Assembly (NCBI RefSeq): GCF_000321225.1
Contig: NW_004451410.1
Span: 248,001 to 312,000, forward strand
DNA length: 64,000 nt
Reading direction: 5' to 3'
Source of the DNA: Odobenus rosmarus divergens
Lineage: Eukaryota; Chordata; Mammalia; Carnivora; Odobenidae
Of the stretch, positions 42,835-54,830 are shown piece by piece. A model generated the notes under the pieces. It did not search any database. It was not told the origin of the DNA and was given only the letters and a program-made list of their open reading frames with translations. Every line of letters begins with the position of its first letter. Position 1 is the first letter of the stretch. The position numbers and the translations under genes were made by a program.

Positions 42835-44915
42835 AAGAAGGATGATGTACACACAAAAAATCTATTAGAATAAACCAATTCAGTAAAGTTGCAGGATACA
42901 AAATCAACATACAAGAACTAGTTCCATTTTTTACATCAACAACGTGTCTGAAAATGAAATCAAGAAAATGATCCCATTTTCCAACCACATCCAAAGGTAA
43001 AATACTTAGGAATAAATTTAACCAAGGAGGTAGAAGATCTGTACGCTGGAAACTATAAAACACTGATGAAAGAAATTGAAGACATAAAGAAATGGAAAGA
43101 TACCATGTTCATTGGCTGAAAGAATTAATATTGTTAAATGTCCATACCACTCAAAGCAATCTACAGATTCAGTGCAATGCTTATAAAAATTCCAATGGCA
43201 TTTTTCACAGAAGTAGAAAAAACAATTCTAAAATTCCTATGGAACTACAAAAGAGCCTGAACAGTCAAAGCAATCTTGAGAAAGAACACAGTCGAAGGCA
43301 TCACAGTCTTAATTTAAAATTATTTTGCAAAGTTATCATAATTAAAACAGTGTGGTAGTGACATAAAAATAGGCCCCACAGACAAATGGAACAGAACAGA
43401 GAGCCCCCAAATAAACCCCTGCACATACGGTCAACAAATATTTGACAAGGGATCCAGGAATAATGGAGAAAAGGATAATCTCTTCCGTGAATGACATTGG
43501 AAAAACTGGATATTCACATGGAAAAGAATGAAATTGGACCTTTATCTTACACCATACACAAAAGTAAACTCAAAACGGATTAAAGACTTATCCATGAGAC
43601 CTAAAACCATAACTCCTGAAGAAAACGAAGGGAAAAGCTTTTTGATTTTGGCCTTGGCAACGATTTTTGGTATATGGCACCAAAAACTCAGCCAACAAAA
43701 GCAAAAATAAACAAATGGGACTCATTAAACTAAGAATCTTCCATACAGAAAAAGAAAAAAAGTGCAAGAGCAACCTATGGATTGAGAGGAAATATCGGCA
43801 AATCATCTATCTGATAAGGGGTTAATATCCAAAATATATAACAAACTCATACAACTATATAACAGGAAAAAAAGATTAAAAGGAGGGCAAAGAATCTTAA
43901 TAGGCATTTTTCCAAAGAAGACATACAAATGACCAATATGTATATGAACAATGCTCAACATCACTGCTCCTCAGGGAAATGCAAATCAAAACCACAATGA
44001 AGCATCACCTCACATCTGTTAGGTTGTCTATTATCAAAAAAATGAAACATCAGTGTTGGCAAAGGTGTGGAGAAAAAGAAACCCTTGTACTATGTTGATG
44101 AGAATATAAATTAGTACAGCCATTATGGAAAAGAGTATGAATCTCAAAAAATTCTTCACTTTGAAGAACAGTGAAGAAATAATTCACTTTGAAAAACAGA
44201 AACACTATACGAGCCAGAAATCTCTCTTTTGGGTATACAACCAAAGGAAGTGAAATTGGTACTGGGAGAGATAATCTGTGCCCTTATGTTCACTGCAAAA
44301 TAATTCACGGTAGTCAAGATACGTAAACAACCTAATTGTCAAATAATGAATGAAAAAAGAAAATATGGTATATACATACAATGGAGTATTTTTCAGTCTT
44401 AAAAAAGATCTTGCCATTTACAACAACGTGGATGAACTTGGGAGATCATTTGCTAAGTGAAATAAGCCAGGCACAGAGAGAACAAAACCCTGCATGACCT
44501 CACTTATATGCAGAATCTAAAAAAGGTAAATACATAGTTGCAGGGAGTAGAAACTACCAGGAGTGGGAGGCAGGAGGCAGGGCAAATGGGAAGGTGTTGG
44601 TAAAGTGTAAAAAGTTACAGTCACATAGGATGAATAAGTCTAGAGACCTGATGTCACTGCAGCATGACGATTATAGTTACAGTTAATACTCTCATCGCAA
44701 TTAATAATAATAATACAGTTAATATTGAATACTGGAAATCTGCTAAAATAGTAAATTTCAGCCGCTCTCACCACACACACACAAAACGGTAGCTATGTGA
44801 AAAGATACGTTAGGTAGCTTGTCTGTCGTAATCTTTTCATTATGTATATGTATGTGAAATCATCACATGGTACACCTTAAATATATGCAATCTTTACTTA
44901 AAGTGAAAGAAAAAG
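42835..44915 (+). mobile_element. L1 (L1MA-like) LINE, 5'-truncated, about 2.1 kb
   Basis: It starts in ORF2 (AGTAAAGTTGCAGGATACAA) and continues through the reverse transcriptase thumb/C-terminal region to the 3' UTR. Broken frames still read [35 protein letters not shown] and short blocks before and after. Nucleotide landmarks include CTGATAAGGGGTTAATATCC, GGAAATGCAAATCAAAACCA and CAGGGAGTAGAAACTACC. Many stops and frameshifts make it inactive. It is the largest single mobile element in the window. Confidence 0.93.
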
Positions 44916-46300
44916 GAGGATGTCCAGGAAATATAGCAGGGAATCCAGGTTTAAAATAAGCAAATATAGGAGACTGGAAAATCTTTCACACACACGTACG
45001 CGCTCACCTAAAATATGTTTCATAGTCGTTCACAGTATACTACGTACTCTATGTGGCTTGATGTGACTCTACAGCAATACCTTGCATTGCATGAGGCACA
45101 TGGGATTCTTTCCACTGTACAGCCGAGGATGCTGAGGCTGAAAAGGACAGCGATTTTCTTCAGAACACTCCAACCAGCACTGATGAAGCCACCACCAGTG
45201 TCCCCATGGGGGCTGTTGGAAGAGAAAGAGGGATGCTAACACCATGATCTCCGAGAGCCCCCATCCTTTCCAATCTACTGCCACTTATAACTGTCCCATA
45301 AAGGTCTTTGCTAGGATGGACCCAGCTTCCCAGACCTCTCCATGCAGAGTTCTTCCCATTACACTACAGGACCCTCCAGGATGCCCTCTCTTTCTTCTCT
45401 GGAGGTTAAATTCTAAACACCAAGAGTGACTATTTCAGACTCCATCCTAACTGTACCAAGAAACGGAGAGTTAGTTCAGTGTTGGCTTTGAGCATTTCTT
45501 CCCATTGTCCTGATTCACAATTTCTCCCAGCATGTTATTCCATTCACCAGAGCTTTAGGTCTCCCCTCCCGTAACACGATAGAACCAGAGCCTGTCTGGG
45601 ATGTCACTGCCCTACACCAACTCACTTGGGAGGCAACAGTACAGCAGATACGTGAACCGAATGTGGGAGCTGGATCCAGGATGACAAAGGCTGTGTGCAT
45701 AGTTGGATTTTACTCAGCAAAGATGCCAAGGTAGATCAGTTGTCAACCTTTGTCTTTGATCTCCAAAAAAGCATTTGAAGATTAATTTAAACATCAAAGG
45801 TAGATCACGTGAATAGAATGCTTCCCAATTTCTGCCAACTATTATGATTTTTTTAAACCCTGAATCAGTATTTCAACTGAATTCACATCTAGGATTAACT
45901 GGCCTGCCCTTCCTCAAATTCTTTAAATCTCTGTTAGAAAACTCTAAGCTGTTTAAACCTTTAAATCAAAACAGGGTTGACTTTTAAATACCTGAACCTA
46001 AAATAAGCTCTGAAGAATTTAGAAAAATCTCTGGTAGCACATAGCTTAGGCTTAGTTTTCATTGGATCTTCCCAATTTTTCATTAAATTATCAACTTGCT
46101 TTTTCTCCAGAGTCTTTGTAATGCATTTCCTGGATAAAAGCCTAAACATTAAATTCAGATTTATTGAAGCTTATGAACAGCTATCCCAACAAACACACAC
46201 ACAGACACACACAGACACACAGGGTACTCCACAGTCATGTTAAATTCTTAGTCATGGTTTTAATGAAAATGATTGGCCTTGATTCTATCATATTCGTGTA
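44916..46300. other. Unique sequence
   Basis: No gene or interspersed repeat recognised. A CA-rich run with GA interruptions lies at 46190-46221. Confidence 0.4.
46190..46221 (+). repeat. (CACACAGA)n microsatellite
   Basis: CA repeat interrupted twice by GA (ACACACACAGACACACACAG), about 32 bases. Confidence 0.85.
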
Positions 46301-46518
46301 CACATTTAATATTCCTTTTTTAAGATTTTATTTATTTATTTGAGAGGAAGAGAGCACGAGCCATGGTAAGGGGCAGAGGGAGAGGGAGAAGCAGAATCCC
46401 TGCTGAGCGGGGAGCTGGGACACAGGGCTCCATCCCAGGACCCTGGGATCATGACCTGAGCCAAAGGCAGACGCTTAACCAACTGAGCCACCCAGGCACC
46501 CCCACATTTTCTATTCTT
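46301..46518 (-). mobile_element. Can-SINE (SINEC) copy 14
   Basis: Antisense body 46316-46502: poly(T), ATTTATTTATTTGAGAGG, GAGAAGCAGAATCCCTGC, GGCTCCATCCCAGGACC and GAGCCACCCAGGCACCCC. Flanks CACATTTAATATTCC and CACATTTTCTATTCTT look like a diverged target duplication. An unusual ACGAGCCATGGTAAGGGG replaces the usual internal block. Confidence 0.93.
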
Positions 46519-46769
46519 AAACATATTATATAATTGTGCACACATTCAAGTATGGGCAATAAATACTGCTTTAACTTCAGTTTCAGTCATCTTGGTCAAG
46601 ATAAAATTATGCAATAATTTCTAAAAATTTAATATCTCTTTCCTCAGATAATCTCTTTGTGATAACTATTTAATCTTGTATATTAATCTTCTTTTCTTCC
46701 TAGACATTTGGATTAAACTGTTTCTTTAATAACACAGAAATTATTCTGTTGTTCTCTTCTCAAAGCAGG
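46519..46769. other. AT-rich unique sequence
   Basis: Nothing recognised. Confidence 0.4.
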
Positions 46770-46860
46770 ACTGCATTAAGCATCTCTCTGTATCCAAATG
46801 CCTAACACAGTGCCTGGCTTGGGGTACACGTTCAATAAGTGAATGTTTGTAAAATGAATA
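46770..46860 (+). repeat. MIR or L2 tail
   Basis: TAACACAGTGCCTGGCTTGG and TTCAATAAGTGAATGTTTGT match the shared GTGCCTGGCACATAG...CAATAAATG tail. Family choice uncertain. Confidence 0.65.
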
Positions 46861-47789
46861 AAAAATTTTAAAGGACTGGTCTTTTTTTTGAAGAAAATAA
46901 GAAGCTCTTTCAACCCAAACTATGTAATAAAAGAGCTTCAAATCACTTTTCTGATGCATATGAACGAAACTACATGTTTAATAGAAAACATTTAGATATA
47001 AAACACATGCCAACTTCTCTGGCTTATATATCTGGTACATACCAATGATAAGAAAATATTTGAGTAGTGGATATGTTGCCTCAAGCTTCAATATTTTCAA
47101 ACATCAAACAAGCAAAAACCAGGAAGTAGGGATTGAAAATCTGGGAGTATGAGAAAAGCATTGAGTTGGCAGGGTGAGTTTGAGGTGGTTGAAAGGAGAT
47201 TGTATTTTCTGAAATGAAAATATAATCCCCAGAAAACAGCAGCACTGGTGCTATTGCAGGAGTAATTTCAAGAGTAGCGGTTTATTGTCAATTATGGCAT
47301 GAAATTGCTGGTCATCAGAGAAGGTCTGATGTATTCATTTAATATGTGATTGGTCAATTATTGCCCTCCCATTTCACAATATTGACCTCGGATCCTGTAG
47401 GGAGATAAGGAGCCCTTCATTTCAGTCTTCAGTGATTTCTTTGGTCATCCAAAAGAAAGATGGTGTGCTCTAGGAAGAGACTGCAGCTGGTCCGCTCAAG
47501 GAGGCAGGCTGACAGTTGACACAGTGATGCCCCCACACTCCACGTTCCTCAAAATGCCCAGCCCGGTCTCCTCATGCCATCCCATCCCTCCCCCAGTGTC
47601 AGAAGACAAGGCATAGTGAAGGCTGTCAGGTAAACCTCCCAGATTCCAACGGCAGGCACCAATCTCAGAGCCACATAACCTGCAGGACCAGCCAACCAGG
47701 CCCAGGCCTGCACAAGTCGGCCATCACCTGCCTTCTCCTCAGTGGAGGCTGTGATCCAGCATCTGGAGCATAGTCTCTGAGGCTGGGGC
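46861..47789. other. Unique sequence
   Basis: No gene or repeat recognised. Confidence 0.4.
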
Positions 47790-47860
47790 AGGAGTGAACC
47801 TCTTAGCACAGCACCTGGCATGAAATGCATGCTCAGAAAGTAACATTTGTTATTGAGCCT
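47790..47860 (+). repeat. MIR tail fragment
   Basis: AGCACAGCACCTGGCATGAA, ATGCATGCTCAGAAAGTAAC and ATTTGTTATTGAG are MIR-tail-like. Confidence 0.6.
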
Positions 47861-50169
47861 TGTGTCCCTAATGTAAGAAAAGCAATGTATTTCCATTTGA
47901 GAAAGAAGAGGTATAAAAAATGCGCACAGACCAGATGAAGAGGATGGGTCTTTGTGCCCCAGAAGTCTTGGAGAGGATTGTTGAAGGTGATGAAGTGGGA
48001 GAATGGGGCCTGGACGGTGGGCCGGGTCCAGCCAGGGTGTCCACGGGCAGTTTGGCCGCTGGCTCCTCAAGAATCTGAAGTCACTCCCGAGGGGAACACT
48101 TGCCAGCTGCAGGCTCCTGGGTCTGCAGGACCACCCCAGGCAGAGGCACTGTGTTCTTGCAGGTGCATGGTCTAGGGCCCCAGCTGCCTCCTGCCAGGAG
48201 GGAGCCGCTCCTGCCGGGTGCTTGTCTGGGGCTCCATTGCCCTGAGTCTGCTCTCTCCTTACAAGAGTACTTCCTGAAGTGCATTCTGGCTTCAGGATGT
48301 GCTCCTCTCAAGAGTTACTTGGTGCAGTGGTTTGAAAACAGCCCCTTGGAGATTTAGAATAGATTTGAAGGATCTTAAAAGCTGTGCAATAAAGGAACTT
48401 GTTTTACTTTGTTCAACAGAGCATGTTCCAAGTGTCCCTAACCACAGAGCTGTTTTAAATCCTAATACCTATTAACATCCCACAAAACTCCATTTTGTAA
48501 ATATCTAAGGAGGCTGCGGATAGAACATTTCGGGACCTTCAGATAGGAAAATATTGTCTTTATTTCACTCACTGCTAAGGCAAATTTAGCATTTCCTTTG
48601 ATTATTAGCGCCGGCAGCCTGCCAAAGTGAGGTCACTAGCATTGTTTCATTTTACATACAATTGATGCAAATGTCATTCATCACTGCTTCTAAATTATCT
48701 TAGTCATTGATGCACATCAGATGTCACTTCATTCATTAATAAAGCACCTATGTTAGTATATCACAAATTTATTCTTTCATAGTAGATAACTGCACTTTTA
48801 TATAATTTGTTTCCTTTGTAAATATTGGGTTTTGTGCATTTAGAAACATTATTCTAAGAAGGGGTCCATGGACTTCACCAGATGGCCAAAGATCCGGGGG
48901 ACAGAAAAGGTGAAGAACCTCTGTTCCGCTTTGCCTTTGTACCGGCTGGCTGGGCAAGCCAGCTTGACCATAAGGTACTATTTTCTTAAGAGTCTAAGGC
49001 TATAACAAAAGCTGCCCATGGGAACATGAGACCAGCATGTGACTAGTAAACAGGGACACTGGGGTTGAAAAGAGCTAGGGAGGTGAAGGAAGGGCATACC
49101 ATCAGGATGGAGCTCAGAGGCCACGCTGCTCCCTCCACCCCTCTGGTCAACGGCGCCTTGTAGGTGTCAAGGTCCAGAGCTGGGGCACCGTCAGATACTG
49201 GCTACCATATCCTGCATAGAAAAGAAAATGTGCAGAATGTGGAAGGGGCAGGAGGAGCCCTTCTTAGATTGCATTTTTTTCTATGACCCCTTCTAAGTTA
49301 AAGAGAACAGTAAGACTCTCGGGGAGCATCTGAGGGCGGATGTTGGAAATGCATGATCACAGCATTCACACCAGGGCCACTGGCTGCAGTGAGATTTCCC
49401 TTCTGCGGCTTGCAGGGAAATGCAATGTCTGGCATGAGTGGACTTAGATTCAAGTTCTCCTACAGCATTGGCAGGGTTAAACCTTACAGCGACTTATCCC
49501 TGAAGGTGAAATTGTCATGAATGTGACAGAAAACAGGATATAAAGTCACCAAAACAGGTTATCACATGATGAATAATTGCTGGACAAATAAATATTGAGA
49601 AGTAATTATTACACAAATCTGACACACAGTGGAGAGCACAGCTGGCAATAAACACAGTTATTACACTGAATCTCTTCACTGGAAGAAGGAAAGAAAATTC
49701 CTCATCCCCAAGCACTGGTTTCCCTTTTGAAAACGGGTATTTTTATATCATCAATGTCTGGTCCACCAACACAGAGCAATTGAATCAGAAAGTTTCAGGA
49801 TTCTCGGATTTCTCAAAGTTTCCAGGAGATTTTAATGTGCAGTCAGAAATCCCACCCTCGACTTACTATTCGCTCAACCCACCGACCACGAGCGAGACTC
49901 TCAGTTCAGAGGCCCCATGAGGACCAGGAAGCCAAACAAGTTAACCAGCCCGTAATTAAGGAGTTTGCATTTAATCCAGTGATTCATTAGCAGTATCTAA
50001 TGAACTGTCTTTACTAATAGGGGTATCCAAACTAGCTTCACCCTTCTTAACCTACCTGCTCACATTTATTCCAGGAGCCCTACTACTGATCATGCTGAAC
50101 CAGGGCCCGGCGTGCCCTGTGAGCAACATTTCCATCCTGTGGGACATTTGCTGATGGAGGAAAAATCCT
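47861..50169. other. Unique sequence, about 2.3 kb
   Basis: No gene. The longest frame of the window (173 codons, minus, 47549-48070) overlaps the MIR tail and its left flank and has no domain. GC-richer text at 48000-48240 then gives way to AT-rich text. Confidence 0.35.
48560..48760. other. Candidate conserved non-coding element
   Basis: Repeat-free stretch with dense motifs: TTTGATTATTAGCGCC, ACAATTGATGCAAATGTCAT, TCATTGATGCACATCAGATG and ATTCATTAATAAAGC. The GATTGATG/TTGATG and ATGCAAAT-like words resemble PBX/MEIS-type and octamer sites. Inference only. Confidence 0.25.
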
Positions 50170-50370
50170 CCTGTAAGGTCCTTGGGAGAGGAGTCCAGAG
50201 TCCAAAGATCCAAAGTGTGGATTTCCACTTTAACTGTGGACCTTGGGACATATCTTCACCTAACTTCTCAGAGCCTATTTCTCCATTTATTAAATAGAAA
50301 TGATGAAACCAACAATGTTGGATGGTCAGGATTAAATAAGCACATTGTGAGAGGTATTTTTCCTAGTAAG
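50170..50370 (+). repeat. MIR SINE
   Basis: AACTGTGGACCTTGGGACAT, CAGAGCCTATTTCTCCATTT, AAATAGAAATGATGAAACC and CAGGATTAAATAAGCACATT follow MIR order; the terminal tail is absent. Confidence 0.75.
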
Positions 50371-51199
50371 AAGCTCTTTCTCATCTATTTATTTTCATTA
50401 TAATTGAAGCTAAATTTTCAATGTAGACTATATTTGCTAAAAATTGGCAATATCTCAACCTAAAAGTTTACAGTTACATGCATCGGGGACCAAGTATACC
50501 ACTTTCCAGGAAAAGGAACTGAGACGCAGAGGTCTGAGCTCCCACAGCCAGGAAATTTTCCTTTACTCAGCACCGTTTCTAAGACAGTTCAAAGTGGACT
50601 TGCGTCTTGATGCACATATCCATTATTTCGGTAAGTCATCACTGATACCTAAAGTGTAACGTGATGTGGTTTCACAATAAAATTACACAAGTTTGGAGGG
50701 AAAAAAAAGAGGTCACATTCGAAAAACCACAATTTCATACTTACCTCCATGTGGTATATTTCATTTTTCCCAATTACATTCACTTAGTGACTTAGAGCAT
50801 AATAATTCCCTTAACAAACACTCCTTTTTCTCTAACTACATCTGTATGTAACGAGGATAGAATAAAAATAAAAGTTCTCTTCCAATTTATTCTATTATTA
50901 TCAAACGCTAACTGAGAAAGATAAATTTGCATATTTTAGAAGTCTATTAAATGAATTAGCTAATGATAAAGAACTTTTGAATTTAAAAACTAAATATTAA
51001 TAGGGAGAAGAAAGCATGTTACCAATTCTCTGCTTCCTACTGTCACCCTGATAGGAGGGAGAAAAATGAAAGAAGAACATTAGGAATGCCCATTAGGAAC
51101 AGAAGTAATGCTCCTATGCCCTTTGCTTATAGAAATTATGCTTATGACCTAAATCAGTGATGTCTATATGGCAAATAATCAATTATCGAACCACTTTCC
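50371..51199. other. AT-rich sequence, possible weak MIR antisense near 50500-50570
   Basis: TTCCAGGAAAAGGAACTGAG, ACGCAGAGGTCTGAGCTCCC and ACAGCCAGG resemble reversed MIR core text, too weak to annotate firmly. Otherwise nothing. Confidence 0.4.
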
Positions 51200-51478
51200 C
51201 TTTAAAAAGAATTTTGTTCCAGTTATCTTTTGCTGTGTTCAAACTACCCCAGAACTAAGGGACTTAAAACAACCATTTTATGTGGCTCATGGTTTGGGGG
51301 GTTGGGAATTCGGGAAGGGCTCACTTAGGCACTTTATCTCTGACCCACTTGGTCTGAGGCAGTGGGGACAGGAGGATCCATTTCCAAGGCTACCTTAGGG
51401 TTCCTCAGCGTATGCATGAGATCTCTCCCCTCTCTGTCTCTCCTCTCTCTCTCTCTGTCTCAATCTCTGTCTCTCTCC

Positions 51479-51511
<33 letters not shown>

Positions 51512-51775
51512 CCCTACCTCCCAGAGCCTCTCCACCTCTCTGCATGCCTCAGCTCTCACAGCACCGCAGCCTCAGGGCAATCAGATTTCTCACATGGTGG
51601 TCAAGAGTTCCAACGTCAAGTTGTTCCCTTAGGCCTAGGCTCAGAAGCTGGCATGACATCACTTCTGCAGTATACTTTTGGTTAAAGTGATCACAGATTT
51701 GAGGGAACACACACCCTCTCATGTCTCAAATGGTAGAGTCAAAGAATTTGTGGCCATATTTAATCTACCACAAAT
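51200..51775 (-). mobile_element. MaLR/MLT1-like LTR remnant, antisense
   Basis: The left part TTCCAGTTATCTTTTGCTGT, CTACCCCAGAACTAAGGGAC, TTAAAACAACCA is the reversed 3' end of MLT1-type LTRs (TGGTTTAAGCCACTAAGTTT...). The right part GTCAAAGAATTTGTGGCCAT and CTACCACA fits the reversed 5' end. The centre is replaced by a (CT)n(CA)n microsatellite. It is a solo long terminal repeat remnant without coding sequence. Confidence 0.55.
51423..51512 (+). repeat. (CT)n(CA)n microsatellite
   Basis: A long pyrimidine run of CT/TCTC units is followed by about six CA units, inside the LTR remnant. Variable and structure-prone. Confidence 0.9.
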
Positions 51776-51783
51776 CTTTAAGG

Positions 51784-52002
51784 CAGCAGTTCCCAATCAA
51801 AGTAAATTTGTCCCTTCTGGGCTAGTTAGTGATGTCTGGAGACATTTTTGGTTATCACCACCAGGGAGGCAGGTGCTACCAGCATCTAGTGGACAGAGGC
51901 TGAGAATATCTTTAAACACCCTACAGCTCACAGGGCAGTTGCCCAACAATAAGAATAATCTGGCCTAAGATGTCAGCAGTACCAAAACTGAGAAGCAACA
52001 CT
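51784..52002 (+). mobile_element. MER5A hAT-type DNA transposon fossil (copy 1)
   Basis: CAGCAGTTCCCAATCAAAG, GATGTCTGGAGACATTTTTG, GTTATCACCACCAGGGAGGC, GGTGCTACCAGCATCTAGTG, ACACCCTACAGCTCACAGGG, AATAATCTGGCCTAAGATGT and AAACTGAGAAGC follow MER5A across almost its full length. Non-autonomous, no transposase. Confidence 0.9.
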
Positions 52003-52139
52003 TTCAGGTGTATCTGCAGAATAAAAGTGAGAAGTTATTGTTATGCATCTCTCTCCAAATGCCCCTGAGGATTCTTCTAATCCCTACAGTTGGGATTAGA
52101 ATAGAGACAGCATTACTCTATGATTTCAGTTCAGCAAAA

Positions 52140-52265
52140 GCACTGAATCCCTGATGTGTGCAAGGTGCAAAGTGGAAACCAGAGATCAATAAGACCTGGA
52201 TGCCTGACGTCAGGACAAGTATAATCCAGCGGTGAGGTGCATGGAAGAGCAGTAGGACAGGCTCA
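52140..52265 (-). repeat. L2 tail fragment, antisense
   Basis: CTGATGTGTGCAAGGTGCAA, AGAGATCAATAAGACCTGGA and CAAGTATAATCCAG match the reversed L2 tail (TATGTGCCAGGCACTG, AATAAGACATGGTCCC, ACAGTCTAG). Confidence 0.6.
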
Positions 52266-52314
52266 TAAATCATTATCGGCAATACAGAGAAGAGTGAAAG
52301 CAATACTCGGTAGG

Positions 52315-52425
52315 ATGTAAGCTCCACAAATTCAGGAATTTTGGCTTATTTTCTATTTCCAACACTTAGATCAGTTTCAGACACATTACAGTGGACCAAT
52401 AAGTATTTGTTGGATGAATAAATGG
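52315..52425 (+). repeat. L2 3' end
   Basis: TGTAAGCTCCACAAATTCAG, ATTTCCAACACTTAGATCAG, ACATTACAGTGGACCAATAA and GTATTTGTTGGATGAATAAA follow the L2 terminus. It lies close to an antisense L2 piece, so two separate L2 insertions or an inversion are involved. Confidence 0.75.
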
Positions 52426-53439
52426 AACAGAGTTCCTATATAAGGAGGAGAATTTGAGAAAATGCCCAGCAGAGCTCCTTGTTGAAAAGGTCAAGTGCAC
52501 TGAGGGTTACCCGATCCAAGGTGCCACTTGTCTTCCCAAGCAAAGAAACATGCATTTCTGTCTTTGTCCCCTGAAAGCAGAATCAAAGCAGTTTAGGGTG
52601 AGGTGGATAGGAGAGGCACAAACAAAAGCTTGGGTCTCAGTGGGAAGCTGGGAACCAAGGGCAGGGGCCACCGCTTTGAGGACTGCATAGCTTCTCTTTG
52701 TCCACTGTCTAAGTGCTTGGCTATTTCCCCACAGTTGTAAGCAGTTTAACTCACACTAAGGACAGCAAGGAAGGGGAGATGTGATAAAACCTACTCCTGA
52801 GTAGCCAAATGATGAGGTAGAGAAGAAAAGAGGAAAGAACTCAGAAGAGCATCCAAACCAGGAGTGCCTGAATTGCCCCGGAAAGTAGGTTCAAATCAGG
52901 AGGCTGAAGTCCTGAGGTCTCAAACAAGGGGACAAAGGGCCCACTTGTTCTCAGAAAAGGGTCTGCAGTGTCCTCGAAGGAGGACATACCTTTCTTTTGG
53001 CTTAGAGCAGGCACCCCATGCTGACTGGATGGTTGACTCAGTAAAGGAAGCCTGGACAGAATTTTCAGTACATAAGGAACCAGTTTGGGTCAAAGTTGAT
53101 TCTTTTTTTCTTAGGTTGGTTCAATTTTTCATCATAAATATTAAAATCCTATAATTAGTATAAGGAAATATAGATGATATTCCCATACCTTTGTGGGGAA
53201 CTGTTGTTTCATTTGATAAAAACACAGAACCTACAGAGAAGAAGACAGATAGCCTGAATTCCTGAAACACAATGAACACATACAAGGCCTCTGTGAGTAA
53301 AATCCATATAGTTAGACACCAGAAGGCCAACTGGAAAAGGTCTACAAAAGTACAAAAGGTATGCTGTACAAATAATTGATATGCTTAATATATGTTTTTA
53401 AAACTCTTAGAAATAAATAATACTGTTGATGACCACCCT
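52426..53439. other. Unique sequence
   Basis: No gene or repeat recognised; the longest frames are 78-96 codons. Confidence 0.4.
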
Positions 53440-54110
53440 GTGATGTAAACATAGGTAAAGAACACGAATGGACTAATTATAAAAGAATTTCCAGGGAGTA
53501 TATGAAAAAAATGTTCTTCACTAATAAACGGTATAAACCAAAACCAATAAAACACAATAGTTATCTATCAAATTGGCAAATAGTAATATATAGACAGAAT
53601 ACAAATTGCTAGATATTTTTGAGAGCAATTTAGCAAAGGCTTTAATAAAAGCAAAGGCTTTGACCCCAAAATTTCACTTGTAGAAATTCATCCTAAGCAA
53701 ATTACTGCATAATAAACAAAAACATAAACAGAAGATGTATATCATGCGGTTTATAAAAAGAAAAAATTATAAGCAAACTAAATGTCCAACAACTGGCAAT
53801 TTGTTGAGTAAATTATGGACAACCTAGGTCATAACAATATTTTCATCTATAATGATAACAAATATATGTATTTATTGATATGGAGAGATGTTTATGATAT
53901 ATTAATTATGAAGAGGTCACAGGAAAATCCGTATGATATGATCCTGCTTTGTTTCTAAATTGATAGTTGAAGAGAATTATAGAGTCTGAAATGTCCAGAA
54001 ATTTAATCATTGTTTTCTCTGGTGAGTGAGATTATGAGTGAATTTTGTTGGCTTATCTGAATTTTCTCCAATGAACATTACTTATGTAATTTTTTAAGAG
54101 CTTAAAAGAA
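53440..54110 (+). mobile_element. HAL1/L1ME-type LINE 3' segment
   Basis: TAGGTAAAGAACACGAATGG, GTTCTTCACTAATAAACGG, TCAAATTGGCAAATAG, AAACTAAATGTCCAACAACT, GGAGAGATGTTTATGATATA, GTATGATATGATCCTGCTTT and TTTTCTCCAATGAACATTAC follow an old LINE of the L1/HAL1 group. Which subfamily is uncertain. Confidence 0.6.
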
Positions 54111-54159
54111 AAAAATCCTGATTACAGGTTAAAAGTACAGAAGATGCATTTTAAGACTG

Positions 54160-54830
54160 TTAATGTTAAAAGTAGACACTGCAGGTTATCTTCCCAGCAA
54201 AAGATAGCTTTATTCAGGAATAAAAGAATTGCAGTCCAGGACAGACAACGTGCTGCAGAATGATAGGCTAGTCAACGGGAACAAAGGAGAGGTATTCTGT
54301 TTACGTCGGAAAGGGGTAAGTTGGGAGGGCTGTTAGGAACTAAGAGTCCACTGGAGGGAACCGAGGATGAGGAACGCCCCTTGTGGAGTGGTATCCACCT
54401 GCAAGGTCAAATCCCTGTAAGGTCAAGTCCCACTCTTCCTGTTGGGTCTGTAATTGGCTGCCGAAACCTCCGGACTGCGTGTCAGTGAGGTTTCCCGTCA
54501 CTGATTTTCATAAGATTAAGGAAAGCGGACAGCAAGTAAGAATGTGTGGCTCTCTATGACTGGGAATCCCTATAGGGGAAAAAGCAAATCATTCCCTTCT
54601 ATCCTTCGAGATTCTCAGCTGGGATCCCTGTTACGGCAGACAGATTAACAAGAGAAAAACAAACTGAAGTTTATTAACCTGTGTATCTCCCATAAACATG
54701 GGAGAAGTAACAGAGGTGGCCAGAGCTTGGGCTTCAGAAAAGGCCTATTTGGGGTGGCTTAGCCTGGTCTCCTACACCTGATGCTCCTTTAATAAGCCAA
54801 GATTAAGGTTCAGTATAACATGTCCATATC
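54160..54830 (-). other. Possible LTR-derived repeat, unassigned
   Basis: Two similar-looking modules, GATAGCTTTATTCAGG...AGAATTGCAG and AGTTTATTAACCTGTG..., resemble reversed retroviral-type LTR ends with poly(A)-signal regions, and the region is GC-richer than its flanks. No coding remnant is recognised. I cannot name a family. Confidence 0.25.

Noticed and set aside
42835..44915. Possible active LINE-1
   Set aside because: It is 5'-truncated, lacks ORF1 and most of ORF2 and has many stops and frameshifts.
47549..48070. Longest open frame in the window, 173 codons on the minus strand
   Set aside because: No domain, signal or compositional coding sign; it runs through a MIR tail and its left flank, and competing frames overlap it on the other strand.
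49970..50100. Text CTAGCTTCACCCTTCTTAAC and neighbours reminiscent of mitochondrial coding sequence
   Set aside because: I could not extend it into any mitochondrial gene in frame, so a nuclear mitochondrial insert is not supported.
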